NCBI GenBank assembly: GCA_947629935.1
Contig: CANRFQ010000009.1
Coordinates: forward strand, 1 to 54,143
DNA from: an uncultured Bacilli bacterium
Lineage (GTDB): Bacteria > Bacillota_I > Bacilli_A > RF39 > UBA660
DNA: 54,143 nt
Reading direction: 5' to 3'
The notes beneath the pieces are model-generated. The model did no database searches. It saw only the letters and a list, made by a program, of their open reading frames with translations, and was not told the DNA's origin. The translations under genes were made by a program, and so were the position numbers. This document shows positions 1 to 8,648 of the stretch, piece after piece. Numbering within the stretch: the stretch's first letter is position 1; each line of letters begins with the position of its first letter.

Positions 1-1985
1 GTATAATATAGATAATTGGATGTTGCTGGATATGGACTATTAGTAGTTGGCTTAAATCCCGCTAGCACTATTTCATCTGCACTTAATAGTCCTATCTTTA
101 ATTTATATACTCCTCCATAAGTTCTATATCCTGTTCCTGTATACTCACTGCTTTCACTTGGTGTAGATATTCCATAGTTAGTTGTTGGGTCTGGGCACGT
201 TAGTTGAGGGCTAGCCGATTTACTACTGACCCACAGTCTTTCGTACGCTCCGTAATATAAATTACTTGTTTCACTTCCACTTCCATATGATGTATCATTA
301 CAATATATTCCATATTCTATGTATTGATCATAATTTTTTAAATTATCATAATACCATTTCTCTAATGTTTTCTTTATGATACTATTTGTTCCTCCATGAT
401 CTGTTGTTCCTATTTGTTCTTCATTGTTTGTTGCTATATCTAAGCTCTTACATGGATTTGCATTTGTACATGGTATTGAATTGTCATATGTGTAACCGAC
501 GTATTTTCTGTTATTATATTCATTATTAAATGCACTTGTCCCTATATCCCCATCTAATACTAATCTTATACTTCCATCTCCATTTACTCTCACTATTCGC
601 CATAAATTATTATCATTTGAACTTAATTTGACATAGTTATTGTTTACTGACCCTCTAAAATAGTAACTTGTTCCTCCAGGATTACTATAGCTTAAACTTG
701 TGTTACTATTATAATCTTTCATGCTGTATACTCCGCTACAGGAAGTATCTCCACTTGTTGGGCAGCCGGCACTAAAGTTAGCAGAAGTTGGTGATGCTGG
801 GTTTACTGTTTTTATTATTTCATCTGCTATCTCCTTTAATGTTCTTACTCGTTCAAATTCTACTGTACATGTTACAGCTTTACTGGTTCTTGGGGTTACT
901 GTTAAAGTGTTAGTTGTTTTATTATATGTTGCACTTTGATTATTATCACAACTTACACTTTTATATTGATATCCTTCGTTTGGTATTACTTTAAATGTTG
1001 CTGTTGTTCCATAATCTGTTTGTTCTGTTGTTGTGTCTAGTCCTATTACTTTATATGGATCATTACTTTTTCCGCTTCCACTTACTATTGTGCCGCTTTT
1101 TAAGTTTATTACAGGATATAAATTACTTTCAGCTGTTGCTGCATATTGATATTGTAAATTTGTGAGTAATATATTTCCCCATGCCGATGTCATGGTCCAT
1201 GCCCATCCGCTAAGTATATTTTTTAAATATGTTGGTGGATTTTGATCTGATATATGTCCTGCATAAACTATTTCATCTCCTGTGATTAATCCTATCTTTA
1301 ATTTTATTGGTGTGCTTGGACATACATATGTAGGTTTCGGAGTTTGTGTATGCAATCTGTCCCACCCTGTTCCAGTTAAATCATTACAATATTCTGTTTC
1401 AGCTATATATTCTTCATATTGTTTTAAATTATCGTTATACCATGTATTTAATTTAGTTGCAGCTTGACTCTCTGTATATGATGGTGTCGATCCATATATA
1501 CTAATTACAACTGAATCTGCTTTTATTATTCTGACTGTATTATCTTCGTTTATCCTTAGTATTCGCCATTTACTTCCTGCAAATTCTAGGTAATTATTAT
1601 CAACATCTCCACGAAAATAATATGTTGGCTTCCCTTCCACACTTTTTGTATTATCACCTTTTTGAACATATAATCCTTTATCTGTGTGGTTACTACTCAA
1701 ATTAGGATTACTTTTTGCTGTTTCTTTTAATATTGCTGCTACTATACTTTCATTAGTATATCCATTATTTGCTTTTACTGTTACTGTTATCTTCTTACTT
1801 ACTGTTCTGGTTATTGTTAAAGTATCAGTTGCTGTTTTCGTATAATATGCATATGATACTCCTATTACTGTTCCTATTACTAATATTAATCCTACTATTC
1901 CTAATTTTATTTTAGGATTATATATTCCTTTCTTTTGGGCTTTTTTTATTTCTTTTTCTAATTTTCTTTTTTCTTTTTCTTTCAT
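1..1985 (-). CDS. Surface protein with SipW-type-like N-terminus and two WRI-type domains, C-terminus off the left edge
   Basis: The reading frame is open from the ATG at 1985 to the window edge (about 661 codons). The start follows AGGAGA eight bases upstream. A Lys-rich N-terminus (about 25 residues) precedes one membrane segment ending in SYAYYT, which resembles SipW-dependent signal regions (family knowledge). Two copies of an extracellular domain follow, each with YYFRG..NNY and WRI(L/V)R motifs and paired cysteines. The second copy (bases 394-1024) is almost identical in DNA to the gene at 51061-52533; the first copy is absent from that gene. By comparison with that relative about 73 C-terminal residues are missing. 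Function unknown; an envelope protein is inferred. Its promoter contains a G9 tract (see promoter entry). Confidence 0.8.
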   Translation of the reverse strand, partial: MKEKEKRKLEKEIKKAQKKGIYNPKIKLGIVGLILVIGTVIGVSYAYYTKTATDTLTITRTVSKKITVTVKANNGYTNESIVAAILKETAKSNPNLSSNHTDKGLYVQKGDNTKSVEGKPTYYFRGDVDNNYLEFAGSKWRILRINEDNTVRIIKADSVVISIYGSTPSYTESQAATKLNTWYNDNLKQYEEYIAETEYCNDLTGTGWDRLHTQTPKPTYVCPSTPIKLKIGLITGDEIVYAGHISDQNPPTYLKNILSGWAWTMTSAWGNILLTNLQYQYAATAESNLYPVINLKSGTIVSGSGKSNDPYKVIGLDTTTEQTDYGTTATFKVIPNEGYQYKSVSCDNNQSATYNKTTNTLTVTPRTSKAVTCTVEFERVRTLKEIADEIIKTVNPASPTSANFSAGCPTSGDTSCSGVYSMKDYNSNTSLSYSNPGGTSYYFRGSVNNNYVKLSSNDNNLWRIVRVNGDGSIRLVLDGDIGTSAFNNEYNNRKYVGYTYDNSIPCTNANPCKSLDIATNNEEQIGTTDHGGTNSIIKKTLEKWYYDNLKNYDQYIEYGIYCNDTSYGSGSETSNLYYGAYERLWVSSKSASPQLTCPDPTTNYGISTPSESSEYTGTGYRTYGGVYKLKIGLLSADEIVLAGFKPTTNSPYPATSNYLYY
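394..1024. repeat. Long direct repeat, copy 1
   Basis: 394-985 is identical to 51656-52247 and 987-1024 to 52249-52286, with one difference at 986. Copy 2 is in the same orientation within a related gene. Confidence 0.95.
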
Positions 1986-2006
1986 GGGGTATCTCTCCTA
2001 TTTTCT

Positions 2007-2036
2007 ATTATACCCCCCCCCTCGTCCTATTGTCAA
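2007..2036 (-). promoter_or_regulatory. Promoter with G9 tract in the spacer, likely phase-variable
   Basis: On the minus strand a perfect -35 TTGACA (2031-2036) and a perfect -10 TATAAT (2007-2012) are separated by 18 bases. The half of the spacer nearest the -10 is nine consecutive G (plus-strand C run 2013-2021). Start would be near base 2000, putting AGGAGA at the very 5' end of the message. Losing one G gives the optimal 17-base spacer. I saw no other G/C homopolymer of this length in the window. Slipped-strand switching of such spacers is known for other bacterial surface genes; here it is inferred. Confidence 0.75.
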
Positions 2037-2050
2037 AAGAAAATAGGCAA

Positions 2051-2072
2051 AAAAAAAGAAGAAAATCTTCTA
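2051..2072 (-). terminator. Rho-independent terminator of the HD gene
   Basis: On the minus strand GAAGA-TTT-TCTTC is followed by eight T. The stem overlaps the stop codon of the HD protein. Confidence 0.7.
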
Positions 2073-2570
2073 TTTGTTTAAAGTTATGATATTGAATAAA
2101 AATATAGCCCAAATATTAATGATTAGTTTAAATTTATAACGATACATTTCATAAATAGCTACGCCTTTATCGACAGCTGTTACAACCCAACTTTCTTTAT
2201 ATTTAGGTAATGTAGCACTATTTAAAGGAAACATATGAGATTTAATAATATTAGCTTCTTTTTCACTAATATCAAAATATTTTTTGGCATTAATTAAAGC
2301 AACATTAGGATGAGCGGATAATATTTGTTTAGGACTTTCTAAAACAAATTCTTGATCTAAATAAAAATCATGTAATAAGGCTGCTCTAGTTGCTTGTTCA
2401 TAGTCTAATTTTAAAAACTTACAACACTTATATGTTGCTTTAGCAACTCGACATGAATGCCCAAATCTCGTTATACCATGATGTAATTCATTATCAAGTT
2501 CTCTAAATTTATTATTATTCATTATATCATTAGTAATTTTCAAAAATTCCTCTTTATTACTTTTAGTCAT
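2070..2570 (-). CDS. HD-domain phosphohydrolase-like protein
   Basis: A 166-residue protein with the HD-superfamily signature: H38 in the RFGHSCRVA segment, H67-D68 in LLHDFY, a later SHMFP histidine and D in AVDKG. HD proteins are metal-dependent phosphohydrolases acting on nucleotides or phosphoesters; the substrate cannot be told here. The C-terminal 20 residues are hydrophobic and may touch the membrane. GAGGTGACACA precedes the ATG. The TAG stop lies within the stem of a terminator. It follows the rpsP-khpA operon on the same strand but is separated from it by about 110 bases. Confidence 0.7.
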   Translation of the reverse strand: MTKSNKEEFLKITNDIMNNNKFRELDNELHHGITRFGHSCRVAKATYKCCKFLKLDYEQATRAALLHDFYLDQEFVLESPKQILSAHPNVALINAKKYFDISEKEANIIKSHMFPLNSATLPKYKESWVVTAVDKGVAIYEMYRYKFKLIINIWAIFLFNIITLNK

Positions 2571-2680
2571 TGTGTCACCTCAGACTAATAAATTATATCA
2601 TAATATATATTTATTTAGCACTTATTTTTTAAATTATCGAATTTTTCTTGTTAAAAAATGTAAAATAAAAAAAGAACTTA

Positions 2681-2926
2681 TTAGAAAGAATCAATATTTA
2701 TTTTAACATTCTTTATTCCTTTTAAATAAGCATAGGCTTGTACCATTGTTCTTATAGCACTAGCCATTTTACCTTGACGGCCAATTATGGCTCCTAAATC
2801 GCTATCATGAACGATGATTTCTAAAATAGTTGATTCTTCATCTTTTCCAAAGCTCTTTACTTTAACCATATCTGGTTCTTTAGCGATGCTCTTAACTAAG
2901 AACTCCGTATATTCTACTAATCCCAT
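2681..2926 (-). CDS. khpA: KH-domain RNA-binding protein KhpA (YlqC family)
   Basis: An 81-residue single KH-domain protein with the RNA-binding GxxG loop at G49-R-Q-G52 (AIIGRQGKMASAIR). The length and the position directly after rpsP match the Firmicute rpsP-ylqC arrangement. In relatives KhpA pairs with KhpB/Jag and affects cell division and RNA stability (family knowledge). Its ATG overlaps the last base of the rpsP stop region, so the two genes are translationally coupled. Confidence 0.92.
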   Translation of the reverse strand: MGLVEYTEFLVKSIAKEPDMVKVKSFGKDEESTILEIIVHDSDLGAIIGRQGKMASAIRTMVQAYAYLKGIKNVKINIDSF

Positions 2927-3210
2927 TATTTACTTTCCTTACTTTTACTTTTAGATTCAGCAAATTTTTTCATGATTCCTTGTTTACTTAAAATATTTCT
3001 AACAGTATCTGTTGGAACAGCTCCATTTGTAAGCCAATACATAATTTTTTCTTCATTTACTGTAATTTCTGCTGGTTGTTTAATTGGATTATAGGTTCCA
3101 ACTGTTTCAATAAATCTTCCATCTCTTGGGCTTCTTGAATCAGCAGCAATTATACGATAAAATGGTTTTTGTTTAGCTCCCATTCTTTTAAGTCTTAATT
3201 TTACAGCCAT
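2926..3210 (-). CDS. rpsP: 30S ribosomal protein S16
   Basis: A 94-residue protein with the diagnostic S16 N-terminus ([16 protein letters not shown]-type) and the RDGRFIE..G.YNP motif. It binds 16S rRNA in assembly of the 30S body. The C-terminus carries a Ser/Lys tail typical of low-GC species. A strong GGAGGAAG site precedes the ATG. It is the first gene of an rpsP-khpA operon and has a near-consensus promoter that overlaps the cotE terminator. Confidence 0.97.
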   Translation of the reverse strand: MAVKLRLKRMGAKQKPFYRIIAADSRSPRDGRFIETVGTYNPIKQPAEITVNEEKIMYWLTNGAVPTDTVRNILSKQGIMKKFAESKSKSKESK

Positions 3211-3240
3211 TTTTCTTCCTCCTTTTCTTTTTTCATTACT

Positions 3241-3269
3241 ACTATATCAAATATAAAAAGAGGTGTCAA
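3241..3269 (-). promoter_or_regulatory. Promoter of rpsP-khpA
   Basis: Minus strand: -35 TTGACA (3264-3269), 17-base spacer, -10 TATAGT (3241-3246). The -35 hexamer lies inside the right arm of the cotE terminator hairpin. Confidence 0.8.
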
Positions 3270-3286
3270 CATAATTTGGTTGACAC
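3254..3286 (-). terminator. Terminator of cotE
   Basis: Minus strand GTGTCAAC, an eight-base loop, GTTGACAC, then CTCTTTTT. The 8-bp stem begins at the last base of the cotE stop codon. Confidence 0.75.
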
Positions 3287-3819
3287 TAGTCTAAATATTC
3301 CTCTTTGACTTCTTCATCTATTTTTTCGATATCTTCTTTAGTTACATCATCTTCAATTATTTCATATTCGTCTTCATCTTCTTCAACACTAACTTTTACC
3401 ATGGTGTCTCCTACAATTTCAATACCTAATTCTTTTTCAACATTCATGGAAACTTGACCATTTTCGATTTTAACATCTGTTACAGTTGGTTGTTTTAAAG
3501 AGCGAACTATTATTTCGGAAGTATTTGTTAATTTAGAATCATTTTTTAATTTCAAATTCATATTTTCACTATAATTAAAATGATCAGTAGCCACACTAGT
3601 TTTAGTATTATTATCATATGAATACCAAACATTTACATCAAAACCGCCGGTTACATTAACAGAACCTCCATTATTTCGGCCATTAAATTCATGATTAATA
3701 ACCCAACATCCCAAAACCGTATCAGGAGTTATTTCTGGTGTTATATTACAAGAAGATACACTTGTTTTTTTACCTTTGCCTATTACAGCTTTAGTAACAA
3801 TTTCTTTATAAACAGCCAT
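3286..3819 (-). CDS. cotE: Outer spore coat morphogenetic protein CotE
   Basis: The 177 residues follow the Bacillus CotE plan: N-terminal Y-K-E-I-V-T-K-A-V..GKG, then the LGCWVINHEF segment, DVNVWYSYDNNTKT, and a C-terminal acidic tail of Glu/Asp runs. CotE assembles as a ring around the forespore and recruits outer-coat proteins (family knowledge). It is monocistronic with its own terminator and a GGAGG site. Its presence is strong evidence that this organism sporulates or descends from a sporeformer, since CotE has no other known role. Confidence 0.92.
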   Translation of the reverse strand: MAVYKEIVTKAVIGKGKKTSVSSCNITPEITPDTVLGCWVINHEFNGRNNGGSVNVTGGFDVNVWYSYDNNTKTSVATDHFNYSENMNLKLKNDSKLTNTSEIIVRSLKQPTVTDVKIENGQVSMNVEKELGIEIVGDTMVKVSVEEDEDEYEIIEDDVTKEDIEKIDEEVKEEYLD

Positions 3820-3908
3820 TTCTTTTTTCCTCCTTTACTTTAATGTATGCTAAAATACCTATAAAAGTACATTATTTTATGTTAAAATATTTTTGAAAGA
3901 GGGATAAT

Positions 3909-5180
3909 ATGGTTGATAGTGATTTAAAAAAAGTTTCCTATTACAGATGTCACGCCAAAGATTATTTAAAAACTAATGATTTTAAAAATGCAAGATATTG
4001 CATAAAGAAAGCTTTGAGCATTTTGCCTCATCACTTTGAAAGTATATTTGTAAATGGTTTGATCGAAAAAAAAGCCAAAAATTATGAAGCGGCAATTAAA
4101 TCTTTTGAATATTTAGCGACAACAGTCACTTTTCGTGCCAAAGCAACTTATGAATTAGGCAAAATCTATTTTGATTTAAAAAAATATTATAAAGCTTTAG
4201 ATTATTTTGAAGATTACTATAGCGAAGCTATATATACCGAGAATCCTCTAATTAGTTATCAAAATCAAATTAAAGGATTAACTCAAATGGTATACATATA
4301 TAAAATTGTCCATGATTATGATAATGAAATAAAAATTTATAATAAGCTACTAGCACTTGAAAAAACGAGTAAATATAGCAATCCGCAAAATATTTTTAGT
4401 ATTTATCATCAAATTGCTAGTGCTTATTCTTCAAATCATGATTTAGCCAATGCTTTAAAATATTATGAAATGTTAACAACAAATGATAATAAATACCAAA
4501 GTGATGCTTTTGCCAAAATTGCCAGATTTTATTTTAATAATCATGATTTTGATTTAGCTGAGGAAAATTTAAATTTATCTTTAAATAAAAATAATCAAAA
4601 TTTTGAAGCTAAATTTATTTTAGCTAAAATAAAAGCAATAAAAAAAGATTATGCTACTAGCTTAAATATTTTAAAAAGTCTTTTAGAAACTAAAGTAAAA
4701 AAGGAAGCTGAGAAACAAATAATATGTATTTTATTTAAAATGGAAAAATACAATGAAATTAAAGTTTTTAAAAATATTGATCTAAATGATATTAATAGTT
4801 ATAAAACTCAAATATATTTTATTGCTAAAAGTAAAATGGGAGAAAATACAGACTTTTCTTCTGATATATTTAATGTTTACCAAAACTACTCCTATGAAAA
4901 TGTTTTAAATAATTTAAAAAATAAAATTAGTGGCAATATTGAGCATTTATTGGAAATTATTAAAAATACCAAGTTAGTGTCTAAATATTATTATGGATCA
5001 GATATTTTCGATAACTATATTATTCCAATTGCAAATATTGGTTATGTTGATAACGAAAAAACTGATTTTCTATATGTTAAGACTTTAATTAATACCCATG
5101 ATATCATTGATGTATATCCATGTCTAAATTTAAATAATGCTCATAAAATTAGTGAACTAAAATTACTTAAGTTAAATTAA
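3909..5180 (+). CDS. TPR-repeat protein
   Basis: A 423-residue soluble protein built from about seven TPR-like helix pairs from residue 10 to about 270 (for example KNYEAAIKSFEYLA, HDLANALKYYEMLT, FDLAEENLNLSLN). The last 130 residues show no motif I recognise. No signal peptide or membrane segment is visible. AGAGGG precedes the ATG. TPR arrays mediate protein contacts; the partner is unknown. It is divergent from cotE and converges on the gene at 5212 through a shared terminator. Confidence 0.75.
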   Translation: MVDSDLKKVSYYRCHAKDYLKTNDFKNARYCIKKALSILPHHFESIFVNGLIEKKAKNYEAAIKSFEYLATTVTFRAKATYELGKIYFDLKKYYKALDYFEDYYSEAIYTENPLISYQNQIKGLTQMVYIYKIVHDYDNEIKIYNKLLALEKTSKYSNPQNIFSIYHQIASAYSSNHDLANALKYYEMLTTNDNKYQSDAFAKIARFYFNNHDFDLAEENLNLSLNKNNQNFEAKFILAKIKAIKKDYATSLNILKSLLETKVKKEAEKQIICILFKMEKYNEIKVFKNIDLNDINSYKTQIYFIAKSKMGENTDFSSDIFNVYQNYSYENVLNNLKNKISGNIEHLLEIIKNTKLVSKYYYGSDIFDNYIIPIANIGYVDNEKTDFLYVKTLINTHDIIDVYPCLNLNNAHKISELKLLKLN

Positions 5181-5213
5181 AAAAAGGAAGCAATCAAATA
5201 ATGCTTTCTTTTT
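5181..5213. terminator. Bidirectional terminator between convergent genes
   Basis: Twelve-base arms AAAAAGGAAGCA and TGCTTTCTTTTT (one G-T pair) with a nine-base loop, flanked by A and T runs so it can act in both directions. Confidence 0.75.
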
Positions 5214-6156
5214 ATCTAGTTATATTTTGATTATTACCTAATTGTTGATAAATAAAATATGGGTCATCTAAAGAGCTATAATAATAATTCTCTCTACCAA
5301 CAGCATACTCTTTTAGGCCTTCTTGAATTTTCAAATCTGGTTCTTTAGAAATTATTGCCGTTATTTCTTCTGGAGATAAAGGCTTAATGACTATTTCTGT
5401 TGGATATGAATCATATCCACCTATCATAGTCATATCCCTTAACCCATGTTCTTGATTTAATGGAATAATGGTAGAATATTTAATATCATTATTTTTGTTT
5501 TCCACATAAATTCGTGCTGTATCAAATTTATCTCGACGTAAAATAGTTCTTGTATCATATAAATTACCTAAATTACCATTAAAAGCGGCTTTGGAAAAAT
5601 ATAAAGCTGTGGCACTATTCACTCTATCATAAGATTCATTCAGCTCACTCTTAGGAAAACCAATATATTCTCGTACTTGCATTATACCTTTATCAGTATA
5701 GGTCTTTTTCTCAGCCCAACTCATATTATTACACACTCCACTACTAGCAGTATTATTAATAATAGAGCCATTATTTACTAATTCTATAAAGCCATTATCA
5801 TTTAAAGTGGCAATTTCTTCTACAAAAGTTTTTTCTTTCACATAATCTCCGTTAGCATCTAAATACGGTTTTTTTTCTGTTATTTGAGAGCATTTAAAAC
5901 TATTATCATCATTTTTGGAAATTTCTGTGTAGTAATTAGTGGCATCTGAACCTACAAATTTAAAAGATATGCTATTACCATTGCTTTCAACCATTATGTT
6001 ATTTACTTGCTCAAACATATTTAATTGGCCTATCAAGTTATCTATTTCATCTAAAACAGCTTTATAGGCAGGATTATTTAAAAATTCCCTATTTATTCCT
6101 AAATTTAAAATCTTTTCACTTAAATTATCTCGCAAATCTTGTACACTATAATTCAT
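5212..6156 (-). CDS. Conserved-looking hypothetical protein, 314 residues
   Basis: I do not recognise this protein. It has no signal peptide and no membrane segment, a predicted helical first 60 residues, and a mixed beta-rich middle with many Asn and Tyr residues. The start is placed at the ATG after TGAGGAAAA. It lies 53 bases downstream of the HerA-like ATPase on the same strand, so co-transcription is likely, but it shows no likeness to NurA, the usual HerA partner. Confidence 0.6.
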   Translation of the reverse strand: MNYSVQDLRDNLSEKILNLGINREFLNNPAYKAVLDEIDNLIGQLNMFEQVNNIMVESNGNSISFKFVGSDATNYYTEISKNDDNSFKCSQITEKKPYLDANGDYVKEKTFVEEIATLNDNGFIELVNNGSIINNTASSGVCNNMSWAEKKTYTDKGIMQVREYIGFPKSELNESYDRVNSATALYFSKAAFNGNLGNLYDTRTILRRDKFDTARIYVENKNNDIKYSTIIPLNQEHGLRDMTMIGGYDSYPTEIVIKPLSPEEITAIISKEPDLKIQEGLKEYAVGRENYYYSSLDDPYFIYQQLGNNQNITR

Positions 6157-6208
6157 AATTTTTCCTCACTTCCAATCTTATTATACTATATTTTTCCAAA
6201 AATTACTA

Positions 6209-7966
6209 TTAATACCATGCTTCTTCAATATCTACGCTGGTACTTTCAGGCATAGGATCTGGTAAATTTAATTTAGCAATCAAAGGTACTTTGAAAGCTG
6301 TACCAAAGGCCATAGCCATTCCAGGTCTTAATGTTTTAATTCTTTCTAAAGTTTCCTGACTAACATTTGAAGAAATATTTGATATTATAGAAATATCAGC
6401 GGGATGAAACATTCTAAATACAATAAAATTAGAACATTGAGATAATGAAGTGGTAGATAACTCACTTGGCCTTTGCGTAATAAAGCCTAAAATAACCCCA
6501 TATTTACGACCTTCTTTTGTAATACGATCAAAGATATTGTATCCTAATAATTCTATATCATTATCATTTTGAACATAGCGATGGGCTTCTTCTATGATTA
6601 TATGAATGGGAAATGAAGCTCTTTTTTCTAATCTAGTTGTAAAAGTAAAGAATAACTTAGCAAATATTTTAGTCAGTACTTTAGCAAAGCGTTCGTCAAT
6701 ATAGCTGAAATTTAAATTAACTAATTGAGTGGGCACACCATCAGGAGCTGTAAAGAAATTACGAATATATTCTTCTTTACTAATTTTTTTATCAAATTCA
6801 AAGAATTGTTTATTATTACTATTTATGATGGCATGAAGTCGAACTTTTAACTGATTGGCTTTTTCAAACACAGCTTCACTACTTAATATCCCCTCGCCAA
6901 TTAAAGCAAATTCTAAAGCATAGTATAAATCATCTAAGGTGTAAGTAAAATCAGGAGCAGTATCTATTCTTTCTAAATCAACTTTTGAAAAATTTTGCAA
7001 AAAATCAATAACTAAACCCACACTATTCATTTTCCCTTGGGCATCAATATTTAAACACTGACGAATCGTACGATTGTACCCTGGCTGAGAGATAATTGTG
7101 TCCAAATTTAAAGTTGGGGTATTATATTTAGCTAAAACAGCCACAATTTGATCTCTTATTTGGGTAGATGTCTTACCACTAGCTAAAATATCTTGGAGGC
7201 TTTTGGCTATAATATCATTTTTATACTCTGGAGCTTGCTCATCTTCTGAAGTAAAAATATACACTAATTTTAAAGCCTGTTCAATAACTGGTAATTGGGA
7301 AGAATCTGTACAATTTAATAATAGTGCTAAATCATCAACATCTAAAAAATAAGCAGGAATACTAATAATATCACTATCTCCAAAGTCGGTTTTTGTCGTA
7401 TAATGTTTAAATCTTAAATTAGGAAGACTATTCATTTTGGCAAAGGCCCTATTATATTCACCATAAGCATCAAATAAGACTATATGAGCTTTAGTAGGAA
7501 GAGCCTCATCGTTATGATAAAAAATATTTTGCAAAATACTAGCAACACCGCAAGATTTTCCAGAGCCAGTATTTCCTACTATCGCAAAGTGACTATCAAA
7601 TAAATCATTAATTTTGGTCGTAATATAATATCCTTCATAAGTAGTTGATTTACCTATTAAAAGATTTGATTTATTCGCAATATCTTGACTTCCTAAAAAT
7701 AATTCTAGTTCACTTTTATAAATCAAACGGGCGGGTGTTTTAAAACTTGGTTTTTTAATTACGCCGGGAGTAAATACATTGTTTTTAATTTCACCTAAAA
7801 GTAAAATTTTGATTACCTCATTGTTAATAGCTACTACTTCTCCGACAACTAAGCGATCATTTTCACTAAAAACAACATGAACATTTAAGAGATTTGTTTC
7901 CGCCTCTTTTTTTAAGTTAACTAAGGTTACAGTATTTTCTTCAATATCAATTATATTTCCAAACAT
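6209..7966 (-). CDS. HerA-like DNA-translocating ATPase (DUF87)
   Basis: A 585-residue protein with an N-terminal beta-barrel-like HAS region (residues 1-90), Walker A GNTGSGKS at about 131-138, a FDAYGEYN segment, Walker B IIIEEAHRY, and a C-terminal GFITQRPSEL sensor/arginine-finger region. HerA ATPases form hexamers that translocate DNA, classically with nuclease NurA in end resection; in bacteria related proteins also serve defence or transport. No NurA, Sir2 or DUF4297-type partner is adjacent. The start is taken as the ATG at 7966, because the upstream GTG in the same frame lies inside the AGGTG ribosome site. Confidence 0.85.
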   Translation of the reverse strand: MFGNIIDIEENTVTLVNLKKEAETNLLNVHVVFSENDRLVVGEVVAINNEVIKILLLGEIKNNVFTPGVIKKPSFKTPARLIYKSELELFLGSQDIANKSNLLIGKSTTYEGYYITTKINDLFDSHFAIVGNTGSGKSCGVASILQNIFYHNDEALPTKAHIVLFDAYGEYNRAFAKMNSLPNLRFKHYTTKTDFGDSDIISIPAYFLDVDDLALLLNCTDSSQLPVIEQALKLVYIFTSEDEQAPEYKNDIIAKSLQDILASGKTSTQIRDQIVAVLAKYNTPTLNLDTIISQPGYNRTIRQCLNIDAQGKMNSVGLVIDFLQNFSKVDLERIDTAPDFTYTLDDLYYALEFALIGEGILSSEAVFEKANQLKVRLHAIINSNNKQFFEFDKKISKEEYIRNFFTAPDGVPTQLVNLNFSYIDERFAKVLTKIFAKLFFTFTTRLEKRASFPIHIIIEEAHRYVQNDNDIELLGYNIFDRITKEGRKYGVILGFITQRPSELSTTSLSQCSNFIVFRMFHPADISIISNISSNVSQETLERIKTLRPGMAMAFGTAFKVPLIAKLNLPDPMPESTSVDIEEAWY

Positions 7967-8021
7967 TAATAGCACCTACTTTATATTATTAATTTTAACA
8001 TAAGTTAGGATTTAGTTACAA

Positions 8022-8047
8022 GAAAAAAGAAGCTGATAAAAGCTTCT
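8022..8047 (-). terminator. Terminator of the sortase-substrate gene
   Basis: Minus strand GAAGCT, loop of six, AGCTTC, followed by a T6 run; it starts at the stop codon of the gene ending at 8046. Confidence 0.75.
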
Positions 8048-8648
8048 AAATTTTATATATTTTTTTCTTTCTTGATGCGACTTCATAAACGATTATTGCA
8101 CTAATACCCCCTACACCAATTAGCATAAAAGGAATATTGGATCCTGTTGTAGGATTTTTTATATCTGCATTTACATCTTCCTCATTAGTGCCATCACTAG
8201 TATCAGTAACATTTGTCGAAGTAGATAAATTTATATTTTGCGTGGCTGGAGATACATTTGTAACCTCTCCTAATTTTGTGGTATTTAAAGTAACTGTACC
8301 ACTATCGGTTGAATCATTCTTCATTTTTACCGTAAAATTAGCTATTTCAAATACATCAGTTTGACTTTTTGTCGTTTTTAAACTAAAAATTCCACCATTG
8401 CTAGTTCCCGTCCAACCTGTCACAGTCGAAGCACTAACAAATTCTAAATTATCAGATAACTTTGTCGTCGCCGCAAATTCACTAACCGAACCATCGGAAA
8501 CATCAGCAGAAATAGTACAGTTTATGGCATCTCCAGCAAATACTGATGTTGGAGTACATTTTAAATTAACTGTTCCATCTATAGCAAACACTTTTATTGG
8601 TAAAATTAATATAGCTCCTAAAATCACACTATAAAATATTTTTTTCAT
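8046..8648 (-). CDS. Sortase-anchored surface protein with NPTTG signal
   Basis: A 200-residue exported protein: signal peptide 1-22 (cleavage after VFA), an extracellular beta-rich domain resembling cohesin-like or DUF11-like folds (24-140), a Ser/Thr/Asp linker, then a cell-wall sorting signal of NPTTG (165-169), a hydrophobic stretch (173-190) and RKKK. NPxTG/N signals are typical class B sortase substrates (family knowledge). The sortase lies divergently next door, which makes it the obvious enzyme. The third of three in-frame ATGs (8648) is chosen because it sits six bases after AGAGGT. Confidence 0.85.
   Translation of the reverse strand: MKKIFYSVILGAILILPIKVFAIDGTVNLKCTPTSVFAGDAINCTISADVSDGSVSEFAATTKLSDNLEFVSASTVTGWTGTSNGGIFSLKTTKSQTDVFEIANFTVKMKNDSTDSGTVTLNTTKLGEVTNVSPATQNINLSTSTNVTDTSDGTNEEDVNADIKNPTTGSNIPFMLIGVGGISAIIVYEVASRKKKIYKI

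Noticed and set aside
721-939. Plus-strand ORF of 72 codons repeated exactly at 51983-52201
   Set aside because: It lies antisense within the identical domain of the two surface genes, so its conservation only reflects the shared coding sequence.
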